Shown piece by piece: positions 25,000 through 33,925 of a DNA stretch of 41,400 nucleotides. The notes under the pieces were generated by a model. It did not search any database and had not been told where the DNA came from. It saw only the letters and a program-made list of their open reading frames with translations. This stretch comes from Flavilitoribacter nigricans DSM 23189 = NBRC 102662 (GTDB taxonomy: Bacteria > Bacteroidota > Bacteroidia > Chitinophagales > Saprospiraceae). The DNA lies in the NCBI RefSeq assembly GCF_002646595.1, contig NZ_PDUD01000065.1:1-41400 (forward strand), in the 5' to 3' direction. Position 1 is the stretch's first letter, and every line of letters starts with the position of its first letter. A program made the position numbers and the translations under genes.

Positions 25000-26847
25000 T
25001 CACATCGATACCTTCCATGCCACCGGGCGCTCCGGCTGATAGGAACAGTAATTCCCGGTTTTAACGGCATGGCTTAAATGCCGGCCCAGCGCAGTATGTT
25101 GGCGATCGATCTTTTTGATCGCGCTGCGGATCCGCCAGGTGACGGCTGCCCGGGCTTTTTCCGTAGACGCGCCGAGGTTCCGCGCCTGCCCTTTCTGATT
25201 GAGCGATCCGGACAAATACGACAGCAATTGATCATATTCGGATTGCAGACTGCCGGTCCGGCCAAGATCATTCATTTGTTCGGCTTCCTGCAGCTCGGCC
25301 TGCAACTCCCGGATGCGGGTCCGATAGGAAGTTAGGGCTTTGGCGTCCAGAGCTGCCGTTTCCTGAACATCGACCAGCACGGCCCCCATGAGCTCGGTAC
25401 AGTGCCACTCTTTTTCGGGTTCGGCGATCAGCCGGGCGAGATCGTGAAATCCCTTGGCGTCTTTGAGCAGGGCGCTTTCTCCCGCAAAGCCGATCTCCCA
25501 GAATTCTCCTTTTTGCAGGAAGTAGGCACTGGTATCAGCAACGGCCGGTGCCGGCCGATCGGTTTCGGCAGTGCCGCTCCAACCGTTCCGGACAAAATCC
25601 CGGAATTCCTGCAACCGCGTGCCGTTTTTATAGGGATTGACATCGATATGCCACTGCAGGGCTTCCCGGTCGGTGGCCGGCTCGCCCCGGTTGATGAATT
25701 TCTGGAAAGTCTCCTTGTACTTCGCCCAGTAATGCTGCATCTGCTCCGTATCCCCGAGGTAATAAGCGGCACCGGCCATGTACAACCAGAAATCTACCCA
25801 GACGGATTGGGTACGAACGGTTTGCCCCAGTTCGAAGGCGCGTTGGTAATCGCCCAGTTCCAGGTAGATATTCGAACCGTACAGAAAATAGGATTCCTGC
25901 CGCATGGGGTTGAGGAAGCAGGCCTTGTGGTACAATTTTTCCGCCTCTTCGTTGTACCCCAGAAACATAAAGGACAAGGCGATCAGGATCAGATTGTCTG
26001 CATCATTAGGATTCATGCGCAGTGCCTTACGCAGGTAGTGTTCCGCCTTATCGTATTCTGCCGAAAAGAGGTAGGTGCGCCCGAGTACCGCCAGGGAAAG
26101 GTAGTCGCTGTCGTCGATCTCCAACGCTTTCAGGGCGTTCTCCTGGGCGCCCTTCTGACTGACATCCCAGCGGTCCCAGAGCTGGCAGCTCCACTCGTTG
26201 AAATAAGATAGGGACAAGCCGGTGTAGGCCCGGGCGAAAGCCGGATCAATCTCCAGTGCCTCGGTAAAATACTGCCGCGCGGCCTGATCACTTTCGGCGG
26301 TGCCTTTCTTCAACAGTTCCCGGCCGATCAGCCATTTCTCGTAGGCCGCCAGCTGTACCGTTTTCTTTTTGAAAGAAAAGGAAAGCAGATCGTAATCCAC
26401 CTGCTGCTGCAACACACTGACCACCTGCTGGACGATCTTATCGTGGGTGGTCATTATCTTATTGAGTTTTTCTTCGTGCTGATCGGAAAAGGCCAGGGTG
26501 TAATTGGAAGTCCGGATCAAATGAATCCCGATCCGAATGCATTCGCCCTGCATACGAAAACTCCCGGTGACCAGATACTGGGCCCCCAGGGCTTCAATCG
26601 CTTCGCGGTCCGAGACATCGCGAATGTGGGAGGTGGAATAATGGGAAATGACCGACAGGCCGATAAATTTGGAAAAGGCGATACTGAGATCTTCGGCAAA
26701 ACCGCTCAGAATAGGATGGAGGGTTTCCCGTTCGTTCAGCAGACGGAACGGCAGAATAGCGATCGTGATCTCTTTGGTTTGCTCGATAGTCAAAGCACAA
26801 TTTTTTTGCGAAGTGGTGATAGTCTGGAGCTCTCGTTCAATGGCCAT
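25000..26847 (-). CDS. FlgO/TolB-like and TPR protein with a signalling-type C-terminal module
   Basis: A 615-residue, probably cytoplasmic protein. Residues about 27-150 have the pattern of the N-terminal domain that precedes TPRs in adenylate-cyclase-like and regulatory proteins (ITIAILPFRLLNE, FAEDLSIAFSKFIGLSVISH, QYLVTGSFRMQG). Residues about 165-370 hold TPRs (ARQYFTEALEIDPAFARAYTG, AEHYLRKALRMNPNDADNLI, AEKLYHKACFLNPMRQESY). Residues about 440-615 form a separate module: GEFWEIGFAGESALLKDAKG, DLARLIAEPEKEW, a coiled stretch TRIRELQAELQEAEQ and a final WRIRSAIKKI...GRHLSHAVKTGNYCSYQPER. From memory the same module ends certain actinobacterial and myxobacterial ATPase or regulator proteins. 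There is no DNA-binding or cyclase domain. A scaffold or regulatory role is likely. Confidence 0.77.
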   Translation of the reverse strand: MAIERELQTITTSQKNCALTIEQTKEITIAILPFRLLNERETLHPILSGFAEDLSIAFSKFIGLSVISHYSTSHIRDVSDREAIEALGAQYLVTGSFRMQGECIRIGIHLIRTSNYTLAFSDQHEEKLNKIMTTHDKIVQQVVSVLQQQVDYDLLSFSFKKKTVQLAAYEKWLIGRELLKKGTAESDQAARQYFTEALEIDPAFARAYTGLSLSYFNEWSCQLWDRWDVSQKGAQENALKALEIDDSDYLSLAVLGRTYLFSAEYDKAEHYLRKALRMNPNDADNLILIALSFMFLGYNEEAEKLYHKACFLNPMRQESYFLYGSNIYLELGDYQRAFELGQTVRTQSVWVDFWLYMAGAAYYLGDTEQMQHYWAKYKETFQKFINRGEPATDREALQWHIDVNPYKNGTRLQEFRDFVRNGWSGTAETDRPAPAVADTSAYFLQKGEFWEIGFAGESALLKDAKGFHDLARLIAEPEKEWHCTELMGAVLVDVQETAALDAKALTSYRTRIRELQAELQEAEQMNDLGRTGSLQSEYDQLLSYLSGSLNQKGQARNLGASTEKARAAVTWRIRSAIKKIDRQHTALGRHLSHAVKTGNYCSYQPERPVAWKVSM

Positions 26848-27158
26848 ATTCCGATCTTTTCATGATCGAAACCGACCTATTTCATTCATTTACAACTCAT
26901 TTTACGCTTTATCCGGGGCGCGCTACGGTATATTAAAGTTAAACCATTTGTCCTTGAAAAGCACCGGCTATCGAATAAACGGTTCTTCCGGTTGAGCGGT
27001 CTACCGAATAATTTGAGTAAACCGCAGGAGGTTACCTTTCTCGACCTGCCCGCAAGATCAGTAGCGGATCCCGACAGCTCATCCCCGTCATTCGACAACT
27101 CAGTCAACTAATTTTGCTTTCCCGTTCCCCTACCCGGCATATTTGAAGCAAAAACCCG
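26848..27158. other. Divergent spacer before the TonB receptor, no gene seen
   Basis: A 311-base spacer between the divergent TPR gene and the receptor gene. Open frames in it do not look coding. It holds one -7-like box near 27109; otherwise nothing was recognised. Confidence 0.4.
27109..27116 (+). promoter_or_regulatory. Possible Bacteroidota -7 box before the TonB receptor gene
   Basis: TAATTTTG fits TAnnTTTG and lies 42 bases before the ATG at 27159. The upstream TTCG at 27091-27094 is a poor and closely spaced -33 match. Confidence 0.35.
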
Positions 27159-29333
27159 ATGAAATTCCCGACTGTATTTTCCCTTTTCCTTATCTACGGT
27201 TTGCTGATCCCGGCCGCCAACGGGCAGAGCCGGATCAGTGGCCGGGTTGTGGATAAGCAAGACCGCCCCATTGTAGGAGCCAATGTTTATCTGGCCGATA
27301 CCTACGACGGCACCTCCAGCGATACGGATGGGAATTTCAATTTTCAAACTGCGGAAACGAGCAATAAAGAACTCATCGTGACCTACCTGGGCTTTTCGGA
27401 ATTCCGCCAGGAGATCCCTCTACCGCAGGATAGTACTTACCTGCAGATCGTGCTACAGGAAGACGCCTTCGAACTGGCCAGCGTAGTGATCACCGCCGGC
27501 ACTTTTGATGCCGGTGAAGAAGGGAAACGGGAAGTCCTCAAACCGCTGGACATCGTCACCACGGCCGGCGCGACCGCCGATATTGCCGGAGTACTGAATA
27601 CCCTGCCCGGCACTACTACCGTCGGCGAATCCGGTCGGCTATTCGTACGGGGCGGAGAGGGATATGAGACCAAAACTTTCATCGACGGACTACAGGTGAT
27701 GAACTTCTACAGCCCCGCCGCTCCCAATACCCCCAGCCGTTCCCGCTTTCTGCCTTTTATGTTCAGTGGAACCAGTTTCAGCACCGGCGGCTATTCGGCC
27801 GAATACGGTCAGGCGCTTTCTTCCGCCCTCATCCTGCAATCCAAATTTCTGGCGCCCCAGGAACGCACCGATATTTCCCTGATGAGCGTGGGGATCGACG
27901 CGGCTACCACTCAGGTCTGGGAAGAAGCTTCGCTTTCCGCCAAGGGTCAATACACCAATCTCGATCCCTACCTGGGGCTGATCGATCAGCAACTGGACTG
28001 GATCGATGCGCCCACTTCCTGGGAAGGATCGGTCGCCTATCGCAAAAAGATCAGCAGCAGCGGCATCCTCAAATTATTCGGCAATTTCAATCGATCGGCC
28101 TTCTCCCTCAACCGTACCGACCTGCTCGATCCGGAACTAAAAACGCAGACCAGCATCACCAACAATTACGGATACCTGAACGCCATGGTCCAGGAAGTGA
28201 TCGGTAATGACTGGACGCTGAAAGGAGGATTTTCCTACACGCAAAACCGGGAAAACATCGGACTGAATACGGCCCGGGTAAAGGAACGGGAGCAGGGCTT
28301 ACACAGCAAACTGGTATTCAGCCGGCAGCTCTCCGGAAATGCCGCCGTTAAATTCGGAACGGAATATTTCAACCGTAGCTTTCTCCAGGACTATCGCCAA
28401 CCCGATCAATTCTCGAATCGCTACCAGTTCACCGAGCAGTTGGGGGCTCTTTTTGCTGAGTCGGATATTTATCTGAGCGACAAGCTGCTGGCCAGAGTTG
28501 GACTGCGCTCCGAATACGTAGCGCTGAGTCGGGACCTGCATCTGGCGCCGCGCCTGTCCCTGGCCTATAAAACCACCGAAAACAGTCAGTTTTCGGCGGC
28601 GTTCGGCCACTTTCGTCAGACCGTTCAGAACGAATGGCTGATGCGGTCTCCGGACCTGGCGCAGGAGCAGGCCGAGCATTATATCCTAAATTATCAGATC
28701 ACCGCCGGCAAGCGGACTTTCCGGATCGAGGCTTACCATAAGCGATACCGGGATCTCATCAAATATACGACCGGCGCAGATCAGTTGCCGCAGCAGTTAT
28801 CCAACGGCGGGAGTGGCTACGCCCGGGGTGTGGACCTCTTCTGGCGGGACAACCGGACTTTCCGCAATGTGGACTACTGGGTTTCCTATTCTTACCTGGA
28901 TACCGAACGGGATTACCGGAATTATCCCTCCGCCGCAACGCCCCACTTCGCCGCCCGACATAACTTTTCCGTGGTATACAAACACTTCATTACCGGGCTG
29001 AAAAGCCAGATCGGTCTGACGTATACCTACGGCAGCGGACGGCCCTACCACGATCCCAACCGGCCGGGGTTTATGGAGGAGCGAACTCCCGCTTACCGGG
29101 ACCTCAGTGCGAACCTCAGTTACCTCTTCCGGGACAATATTATCCTGCACCTCAGTGCCTCGAACGTGCTGGGGCGGGAGCAGATCTTCGGCTACGAATA
29201 CGCCGCCAGGCCGGATGAGAACGGCAGCTATCCCGGCCGGGCCATTCGTCCTCCGGCGCCGCGCTTCCTGTTCGCGGGCATTTTCATCACCTTTTCTCCG
29301 GATGCGGTGCTGAATCAGCTACCCAATTTATAA
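27159..29333 (+). CDS. TonB-dependent outer-membrane receptor with carboxypeptidase-regulatory-like N-terminal domain
   Basis: A 724-residue outer-membrane protein. The signal peptide ends near AANG-QS (22/23). Residues about 25-105 are a carboxypeptidase D regulatory-like beta domain (SRISGRVVDKQDRPIVGANVYLADT, DGNFNFQT, LIVTYLGFSEFRQEI). The plug domain (about 115-250) contains VVITAGTF, VLNTLPGTTTVGESGRLFVRGGE and GYSAEYGQALSSALILQSKF. The remainder is a beta-barrel ending FRDNIILHLSASNVLGREQIFG and RFLFAGIFITFSPDA. Compared with SusC proteins it is short, and no SusD gene follows, so it is a simple TonB receptor, perhaps for a siderophore, cobalamin or small organic ligand. The ligand cannot be read. 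Confidence 0.93.
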   Translation: MKFPTVFSLFLIYGLLIPAANGQSRISGRVVDKQDRPIVGANVYLADTYDGTSSDTDGNFNFQTAETSNKELIVTYLGFSEFRQEIPLPQDSTYLQIVLQEDAFELASVVITAGTFDAGEEGKREVLKPLDIVTTAGATADIAGVLNTLPGTTTVGESGRLFVRGGEGYETKTFIDGLQVMNFYSPAAPNTPSRSRFLPFMFSGTSFSTGGYSAEYGQALSSALILQSKFLAPQERTDISLMSVGIDAATTQVWEEASLSAKGQYTNLDPYLGLIDQQLDWIDAPTSWEGSVAYRKKISSSGILKLFGNFNRSAFSLNRTDLLDPELKTQTSITNNYGYLNAMVQEVIGNDWTLKGGFSYTQNRENIGLNTARVKEREQGLHSKLVFSRQLSGNAAVKFGTEYFNRSFLQDYRQPDQFSNRYQFTEQLGALFAESDIYLSDKLLARVGLRSEYVALSRDLHLAPRLSLAYKTTENSQFSAAFGHFRQTVQNEWLMRSPDLAQEQAEHYILNYQITAGKRTFRIEAYHKRYRDLIKYTTGADQLPQQLSNGGSGYARGVDLFWRDNRTFRNVDYWVSYSYLDTERDYRNYPSAATPHFAARHNFSVVYKHFITGLKSQIGLTYTYGSGRPYHDPNRPGFMEERTPAYRDLSANLSYLFRDNIILHLSASNVLGREQIFGYEYAARPDENGSYPGRAIRPPAPRFLFAGIFITFSPDAVLNQLPNL

Positions 29334-29427
29334 ATCGGCCAAACTCAGGCAGTACACCATACTCCCTGAGAGGCCACGAATCATCATCTATAACCGACCA
29401 GTAATTATTTCTTTAAAATCCAAAACC

Positions 29428-30060
29428 ATGAAATTGATCACCATTTCCGTCATTACCTTACTGTTTACCGGCAGCCTGTTCAACCAGTACGAAGCTGCGA
29501 TGGAAGCCGCTATTGAAAAGTTGTACGCCGCCCAATCGCCCGAAGCCCTGCAACAGGCCGGCAATACCTTCGAACGCATCGCCAAAAAGGAGACCGACAA
29601 GTGGCATCCGCATTATTATGCCGCCTACGTCCGGATCATGCTCACTACCCATACCGGAGATGCGGCCGGTAAAGACCAGCACCTGGACGCCGCGCTGGAA
29701 CATATCCAGTCCGCCAAAACCCTTTCCCCCAACAACAGTGAGCTACTGGCCCTGGAGGGATTTATTCACATGCTGCGTATCCCCATCGATCCGGCTTCCC
29801 GGGGACCGCAATATTCCGGCATGTCTATGGGGGCTTTGCAAAAAGCTATTGCGCTCGATCCGGACAACCCGCGGGCTTACCTGCTGCTCTCGGATATGCA
29901 GTACGGTACCGCCCAGTTTTTCGGCAACGGTAACGAAGAAGCCTGTAAGACCCTGCAAAAGGCGATCGACCTCTTTGCAACGGACCGCCCGGACCATAAA
30001 CTGGATCCCGCCTGGGGAGAAGCCTGGGCCGGCCACAGTAAAAAGGAGAAAGGGTGTTAG
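29428..30060 (+). CDS. TPR-repeat protein, probably exported
   Basis: A 210-residue protein. The first 18 residues (MKLITISVITLLFTGSLF) form a hydrophobic leader without a clear cleavage site or Cys, so it is exported or membrane-anchored. The rest is helical with TPR character: YEAAMEAAIEKLYAA, WHPHYYAAYVRIML, AALEHIQSAKTLSPNNSELL, ALQKAIALDPDNPRAYLLLSDMQ. The family resembles small Bacteroidota TPR proteins found beside TonB receptors; such pairs occur, but the function is unknown. It follows the receptor by 94 bases and precedes the sensor kinase by 50, so it may link the two. Confidence 0.75.
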   Translation: MKLITISVITLLFTGSLFNQYEAAMEAAIEKLYAAQSPEALQQAGNTFERIAKKETDKWHPHYYAAYVRIMLTTHTGDAAGKDQHLDAALEHIQSAKTLSPNNSELLALEGFIHMLRIPIDPASRGPQYSGMSMGALQKAIALDPDNPRAYLLLSDMQYGTAQFFGNGNEEACKTLQKAIDLFATDRPDHKLDPAWGEAWAGHSKKEKGC

Positions 30061-30110
30061 CACCCAATACCCGTATTTCATCCAGCCTAAAAAATGATAT
30101 CTTCACACCC

Positions 30111-31142
30111 ATGGCAGATCAACCCAAAACCTGGAAAAAACATCTGGCAGAGACCCTACTGTTGTTCGCAGTGGGTCTGTGCTCTACTTTTTTGTTTTGC
30201 CGGGATTGTATCGCCCGGATCGAATACACCTGGGACGATTTTCTTTACAGCGGTCTGCTCTGGGTATTTTTGTGGAAGGGCAATGAATTCGTAGCGGATA
30301 TTCCCGATCGCTACATTTCCTGGAAGGAACGGCCCACCCAGCGGTTATTTATCGGCATTATCGGGCATGTGGTCTATACCCTCATCGCCAGCATGGCCCT
30401 GTACCAGTTTATCTCCTTTCTGGAGGACGGCCATTTCCAGACTTTGAGTTTCCGGCAGATCGTCAATTACAATTTCACGGCCGTGATCGTTACCCTGATC
30501 ATTACCCTTTTTCTGACGGCCCGTAGTTTTCTTTTTTCCTGGCGGGATCTGGCGGTAGCGCACGAGCAGCTCAAATCCGAATCGGTAGCCTCCCGACTGG
30601 CCTCCCTGAAAGCCCAGGTCAATCCGCATTTTTTGTTCAATAGCCTGAATGTGCTTTCCGGGCTAGTTTACCGCGATGCGGATCTTTCGGCCCGCTTTAT
30701 CAAGAAGCTGTCGGAGGTCTACCGCTACGTGCTGGATCGCCAGGAAGATGAACTCGTGCCGCTTGCGGAGGAGGTGGAATTCGTGGAAGCCGTTGTCTTT
30801 TTGCAGCGCATCCGCTTCGGTGAGCACCTGCACGTAGAACTGGATCTTCCGGAAACGCCGGATCTACTCGTTGCGCCTCTCGCCCTGCAAATGCTGATCG
30901 AAAATGCGATCAAGCACAATGCGATCTCGGCCGACCGGCCGCTGACGATCCGCATCTTTACCGAAGGAGATTACCTCGTGGTGCGCAATAATCTCCAACC
31001 CAAAAATACGCTCACCGAAAGCCTGGGCATCGGACTGGAAAATATTAAAAAACGCTACAGCTTTTTAAGCGGCAAAGCGGTCATCGTGACGCAGGACACC
31101 GATCATTTCACCGTCAAACTCCCCATAATTAAAGTGGCATGA
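30111..31142 (+). CDS. LytS/YehU-type sensor histidine kinase
   Basis: A 343-residue membrane kinase; the ATG at 30111 is preferred over an open frame from 30054, which would overlap the previous gene. Four hydrophobic helices (about 13-31, 43-55, 80-101 and 121-143) form a small input domain with no large periplasmic sensor. The His_kinase phosphoacceptor region is LKAQVNPHFLFNSLN with H173, followed by an HATPase region with LALQMLIENAIKHNA (the N-box) and GIGLENIKKRYSFL. The stop overlaps the start of the response regulator in an ATGA, so the two are translated together. The trigger is unknown. Confidence 0.92.
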   Translation: MADQPKTWKKHLAETLLLFAVGLCSTFLFCRDCIARIEYTWDDFLYSGLLWVFLWKGNEFVADIPDRYISWKERPTQRLFIGIIGHVVYTLIASMALYQFISFLEDGHFQTLSFRQIVNYNFTAVIVTLIITLFLTARSFLFSWRDLAVAHEQLKSESVASRLASLKAQVNPHFLFNSLNVLSGLVYRDADLSARFIKKLSEVYRYVLDRQEDELVPLAEEVEFVEAVVFLQRIRFGEHLHVELDLPETPDLLVAPLALQMLIENAIKHNAISADRPLTIRIFTEGDYLVVRNNLQPKNTLTESLGIGLENIKKRYSFLSGKAVIVTQDTDHFTVKLPIIKVA

Positions 31143-31903
31143 AGCGGATCGTGATCATCGAGGACGAGCATTTCGCGGCGGAGCACCTGGAGGAAATGAT
31201 CCGGCAGGTCCGGCCCGATGCCGATATACTCGTCAAATTGCCGACCGTCCGGGAGTCAGTCGATTGGCTCAAATCGCACGGGGAGTTCGACCTCATCTTT
31301 ACCGATATCCAGCTGGCCGACGGTACCTGCTTCGAGATCTTTTCGGAAGTGGTGGTCCGGGTGCCGATCATTTTTACCACCGCCTACGATCAGTACGCGC
31401 TGCGCGCTTTCAAGGTCAACAGCGTGGATTATCTGCTCAAACCCATTGACAAACCGGCCCTCCGGATGGCTTTCGCCAAACTGGAACAACTGCAACCCCA
31501 GGCAGAGTCACCGCCCGCCTTCTCGCCCGGGCAGATCCAGCAACTGCTCCGGTCCATGCAGCCGGAATACAAACAGCGCTTTGCCGTCAAGATCGGGGAT
31601 CACCTCAAACTGATCCCCACGGAAGAAGTACTCTATTTCCTAAGTCAGCACAAACTGACCTATCTTTTTACCGAAAGCGGAAAAAAATACCCCGTGCAGT
31701 ATACCCTGGCGGAATTGGAAGAGCTATTGGATCCCCGGCAGTTTTTCCGGATCAACCGCCAGATGCTGCTCCGCGACCGGGCGATCGAGGATGTGGTCAG
31801 CATCAGTAACAGTCGCCTCAAGGTAAAGATACCGTTCGCCGCCAAAGCGGTGATCGTCAGCCGGGAACGCTGCCCGGATTTCCGGACCTGGTTGGATGGA
31901 TAA
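31139..31903 (+). CDS. LytTR-family response regulator
   Basis: A 254-residue DNA-binding regulator partnered with the kinase upstream through a 4-base overlap. The receiver domain (about 1-115) has the acidic pair E8/D9 in VIIEDE, the phosphoacceptor D56 in LIFTDIQLADG, and the conserved Lys K101 in DYLLKPID. The LytTR DNA-binding domain (about 150-254) shows KIGDHLKLIPTEEVLYFLSQ, YTLAELEELLDPRQFFRINRQMLL and a final SNSRLKVKI. Such regulators usually bind paired direct repeats near target promoters; no target was identified here. The nearest candidates are the TPR and TonB genes before the operon and the esterases after it. Confidence 0.93.
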   Translation: MKRIVIIEDEHFAAEHLEEMIRQVRPDADILVKLPTVRESVDWLKSHGEFDLIFTDIQLADGTCFEIFSEVVVRVPIIFTTAYDQYALRAFKVNSVDYLLKPIDKPALRMAFAKLEQLQPQAESPPAFSPGQIQQLLRSMQPEYKQRFAVKIGDHLKLIPTEEVLYFLSQHKLTYLFTESGKKYPVQYTLAELEELLDPRQFFRINRQMLLRDRAIEDVVSISNSRLKVKIPFAAKAVIVSRERCPDFRTWLDG

Positions 31904-31938
31904 ATGCCGTCCCGGACAATACTTACCGGAACGGCATT
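31903..31938. terminator. Bidirectional hairpin between convergent genes
   Basis: AATGCCGT (31903-31910) pairs with ACGGCATT (31931-31938), with an inner CCGG/CCGG pairing after one mismatch. It starts at the last base of the response-regulator stop codon and lies before the convergent esterase end at 31952. A TTCGTTTG stretch follows on the plus strand. Confidence 0.6.
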
Positions 31939-31951
31939 CATTCGTTTGTAT

Positions 31952-32821
31952 TTAATACTGATGGAAAGCATCCGAAACAAAGCCCAGCACCACCGGCAGG
32001 GCCTCCCGCCAGTAAGTCCAGGTATGTCCGCCCTGACGAACGCGGTACTCGTGCGGGATCTCGCGTTTGCGCATGGCGATGTGGATGAGGCTGTTGCCTT
32101 CGTAGAGAAAATCATCATCACCGCAGTCGATGTACCAGCGTACGGATTTGATATCGTCCACCGGTAGATTTTCCATCATGAACAGCGCACTGTGGCGTTC
32201 GTAGTACTGCTGCATCACGTCCGCCGGGTAATCCGTATTATCGTCGTACCGCCGGGCCAGGCGTTCTTTCATCTGCTCCTCGGATAGAGGTCCGGCCGAT
32301 GCACTCAGCGGACAGGCCGAGGAAAAAAGCTCGGGATGGTGCAGCGCGTACATAAACGATCCACCGCCGCCCATGGACAGTCCGGCAATCGCCCGGAAGC
32401 GTTTCGAGCCCTTGATCCGGTATTTACTTTCAACGTAGGGCATCAGTTCTTCGAAGAAAAAATCCTCGTAGCGCCATTCGTTCTTAATGTCGTTGAAATA
32501 GCCGCGCCGACCGGTATTGGCGTCCGGCATCACAATGATCATGGGGGTGGCTTTGCCCTCCCGGATGGCATTATCTGTAATACGCAATACTTCTCCGAAC
32601 TGCACCCAGCCCGTCTGATCGTCCCCGCCGCCGTGCAGCAGATAGAGGACGGGATAACTCCGTTGGGACGTTTCGTAATCCGGCGGCAGGTAGATCGCAA
32701 ATTTGCGCTGACTGTCCAGGATCTTGCTGGTCATGGACACATCATCGTAGACCTTACCGGATTGAGCGTGGGTAGAACAGAGCGGCAGCAGGAAAATAAT
32801 GGGCAAAATATATTTAAGCAT
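31952..32821 (-). CDS. Secreted alpha/beta-hydrolase esterase (esterase D / CE1-like), copy 1
   Basis: A 289-residue esterase. The signal peptide ends near THA-QS (about 19/20). Motifs are LLHGGGDDQTGW, the nucleophile elbow GLSMGG with S149, and the late histidine in QGGHTW. The family, which includes feruloyl esterases, acetyl xylan esterases and antigen-85-like proteins, acts on ester bonds in polysaccharides or other substrates; the true substrate is unknown. The next gene upstream (32885-33748) is a close paralogue. The two products differ mainly in the signal peptide and in a central stretch at about residues 170-215 (after ACPLSA), which could form a substrate-facing loop. Confidence 0.9.
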   Translation of the reverse strand: MLKYILPIIFLLPLCSTHAQSGKVYDDVSMTSKILDSQRKFAIYLPPDYETSQRSYPVLYLLHGGGDDQTGWVQFGEVLRITDNAIREGKATPMIIVMPDANTGRRGYFNDIKNEWRYEDFFFEELMPYVESKYRIKGSKRFRAIAGLSMGGGGSFMYALHHPELFSSACPLSASAGPLSEEQMKERLARRYDDNTDYPADVMQQYYERHSALFMMENLPVDDIKSVRWYIDCGDDDFLYEGNSLIHIAMRKREIPHEYRVRQGGHTWTYWREALPVVLGFVSDAFHQY

Positions 32822-32884
32822 GTTAGCTGATTGTGAAGGTGAAAAGATCTCCAGGTAGTCTGTAAATTCCGAGAACCCGGTCTT

Positions 32885-33748
32885 TTAATATTGATGAAAA
32901 GCATCCGAAACAAAGCCCAGCACCACCGGCAGGGCCTCCCGCCAGTAGGTCCAGGTATGTCCTCCCTGACGAACGCGATACTCGTGCGGGATCTCTTTTT
33001 TCCGCATGGCGATGTGGATCAGACTATTGCCTTCGTAGAGAAAATCATCATCACCGCAGTCGATATACCAGCGAACGGACTTGATGTCATCTGCCGGCAG
33101 ATTCTCTACCAGGGAAACCGCATTGTGCCGTTCGTAATAGGGTTGCAGGTCGGCCGCTGCGTAGCTGATATCCCGCCGTTTCAGTCCGGCCTCCATCTGC
33201 TCAACGGAAAGTGGCCCCACGTATGCACTGAGCGGACAGGCCGAAGAGAATAATTCCGGATGGTGCAGGGCGTACATGAAGGAGCCGCCGCCGCCCATGG
33301 ACAGGCCGGCCACCGCACGGAAGCGCTTTTGCCCTTTAATGCGGTACTTTTGCTCCACATAAGGCATCAGTTCCTCAAAAAAGAAATCTTCGTAACGCCA
33401 CTTGCCGGTAATGTCGTTAAAATAGCCCCGCTGGCCCGTATCGGCGTCCGGCATCACAATGATCATCGGAGTAGCTTTGCCCTCCCGGATGGCCTCATCG
33501 GTAATGCGTAATACTTCGCCGAACTGTACCCAGCCCGTCTGGTCATCGCCGGCGCCGTGCAGTAGGTACAGGACCGGATAGCTCCGTTGGGAAGTCTCGT
33601 AATCCGGGGGCAGGTAGATCGCGAACTTGCGCTGACTGTCCAGGATCTTGCTGGTCATGGAGAGGTTATCGTAGACCTTACCGGTCTGAGCGTACAGAAA
33701 AGAAGCTGCCAGGCACCCCAGCAGCAACAGAGATAATCGTTGGATCAT
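32885..33748 (-). CDS. Secreted alpha/beta-hydrolase esterase, copy 2 (tandem paralogue)
   Basis: A 287-residue paralogue of the following gene on the same strand, with a signal peptide ending near YA-QT (20/21), the same LLHGAGDDQTGW block, nucleophile S150 in GLSMGG and QGGHTW near the end. Large stretches of the protein are identical to copy 1 (for example MTSKILDSQRKFAIYLPPDY and the last about 60 residues apart from one position), and the DNA is also very similar, so the duplication is recent or maintained by gene conversion. The central region (about 170-215) is divergent. The 63-base spacer between the genes contains no long repeat. Confidence 0.9.
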   Translation of the reverse strand: MIQRLSLLLLGCLAASFLYAQTGKVYDNLSMTSKILDSQRKFAIYLPPDYETSQRSYPVLYLLHGAGDDQTGWVQFGEVLRITDEAIREGKATPMIIVMPDADTGQRGYFNDITGKWRYEDFFFEELMPYVEQKYRIKGQKRFRAVAGLSMGGGGSFMYALHHPELFSSACPLSAYVGPLSVEQMEAGLKRRDISYAAADLQPYYERHNAVSLVENLPADDIKSVRWYIDCGDDDFLYEGNSLIHIAMRKKEIPHEYRVRQGGHTWTYWREALPVVLGFVSDAFHQY

Positions 33749-33835
33749 GGTTCTTCGAATGTTTTGATTTGACTTGCTTGTTTCTTTAAAGGTAAGCTTT
33801 AGTAGGTTTTTTATGGTATTGGTGGGTAAATATTG

Positions 33836-33907
33836 TAACGCCGACCGTAACGCCGACTTCCAGTCGGTGTGTTCGCCGACTGGAAGTCGGCGTTACGATC
33901 GGCATTA
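33836..33907. repeat. 32-bp near-perfect inverted repeat, copy 1 (REP-like palindrome)
   Basis: The arm at 33836-33867 (core ACGCCGACTTCCAGTCGG) is the reverse complement of 33876-33907 except for two positions that allow G-T pairs, with an 8-base loop TGTGTTCG. It lies between the esterase start and the end of the anti-sigma gene. A related, partly decayed copy is at 36563-36626. Confidence 0.85.
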
Positions 33908-33925
33908 CAGGAGAGCTGCAATCGA

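Noticed and set aside
26886-27107. 73-codon minus-strand frame in the spacer before the TonB receptor gene
   Set aside because: Composition rich in Ser/Arg/Leu without a motif, no ribosome binding site, and it covers the likely promoter.
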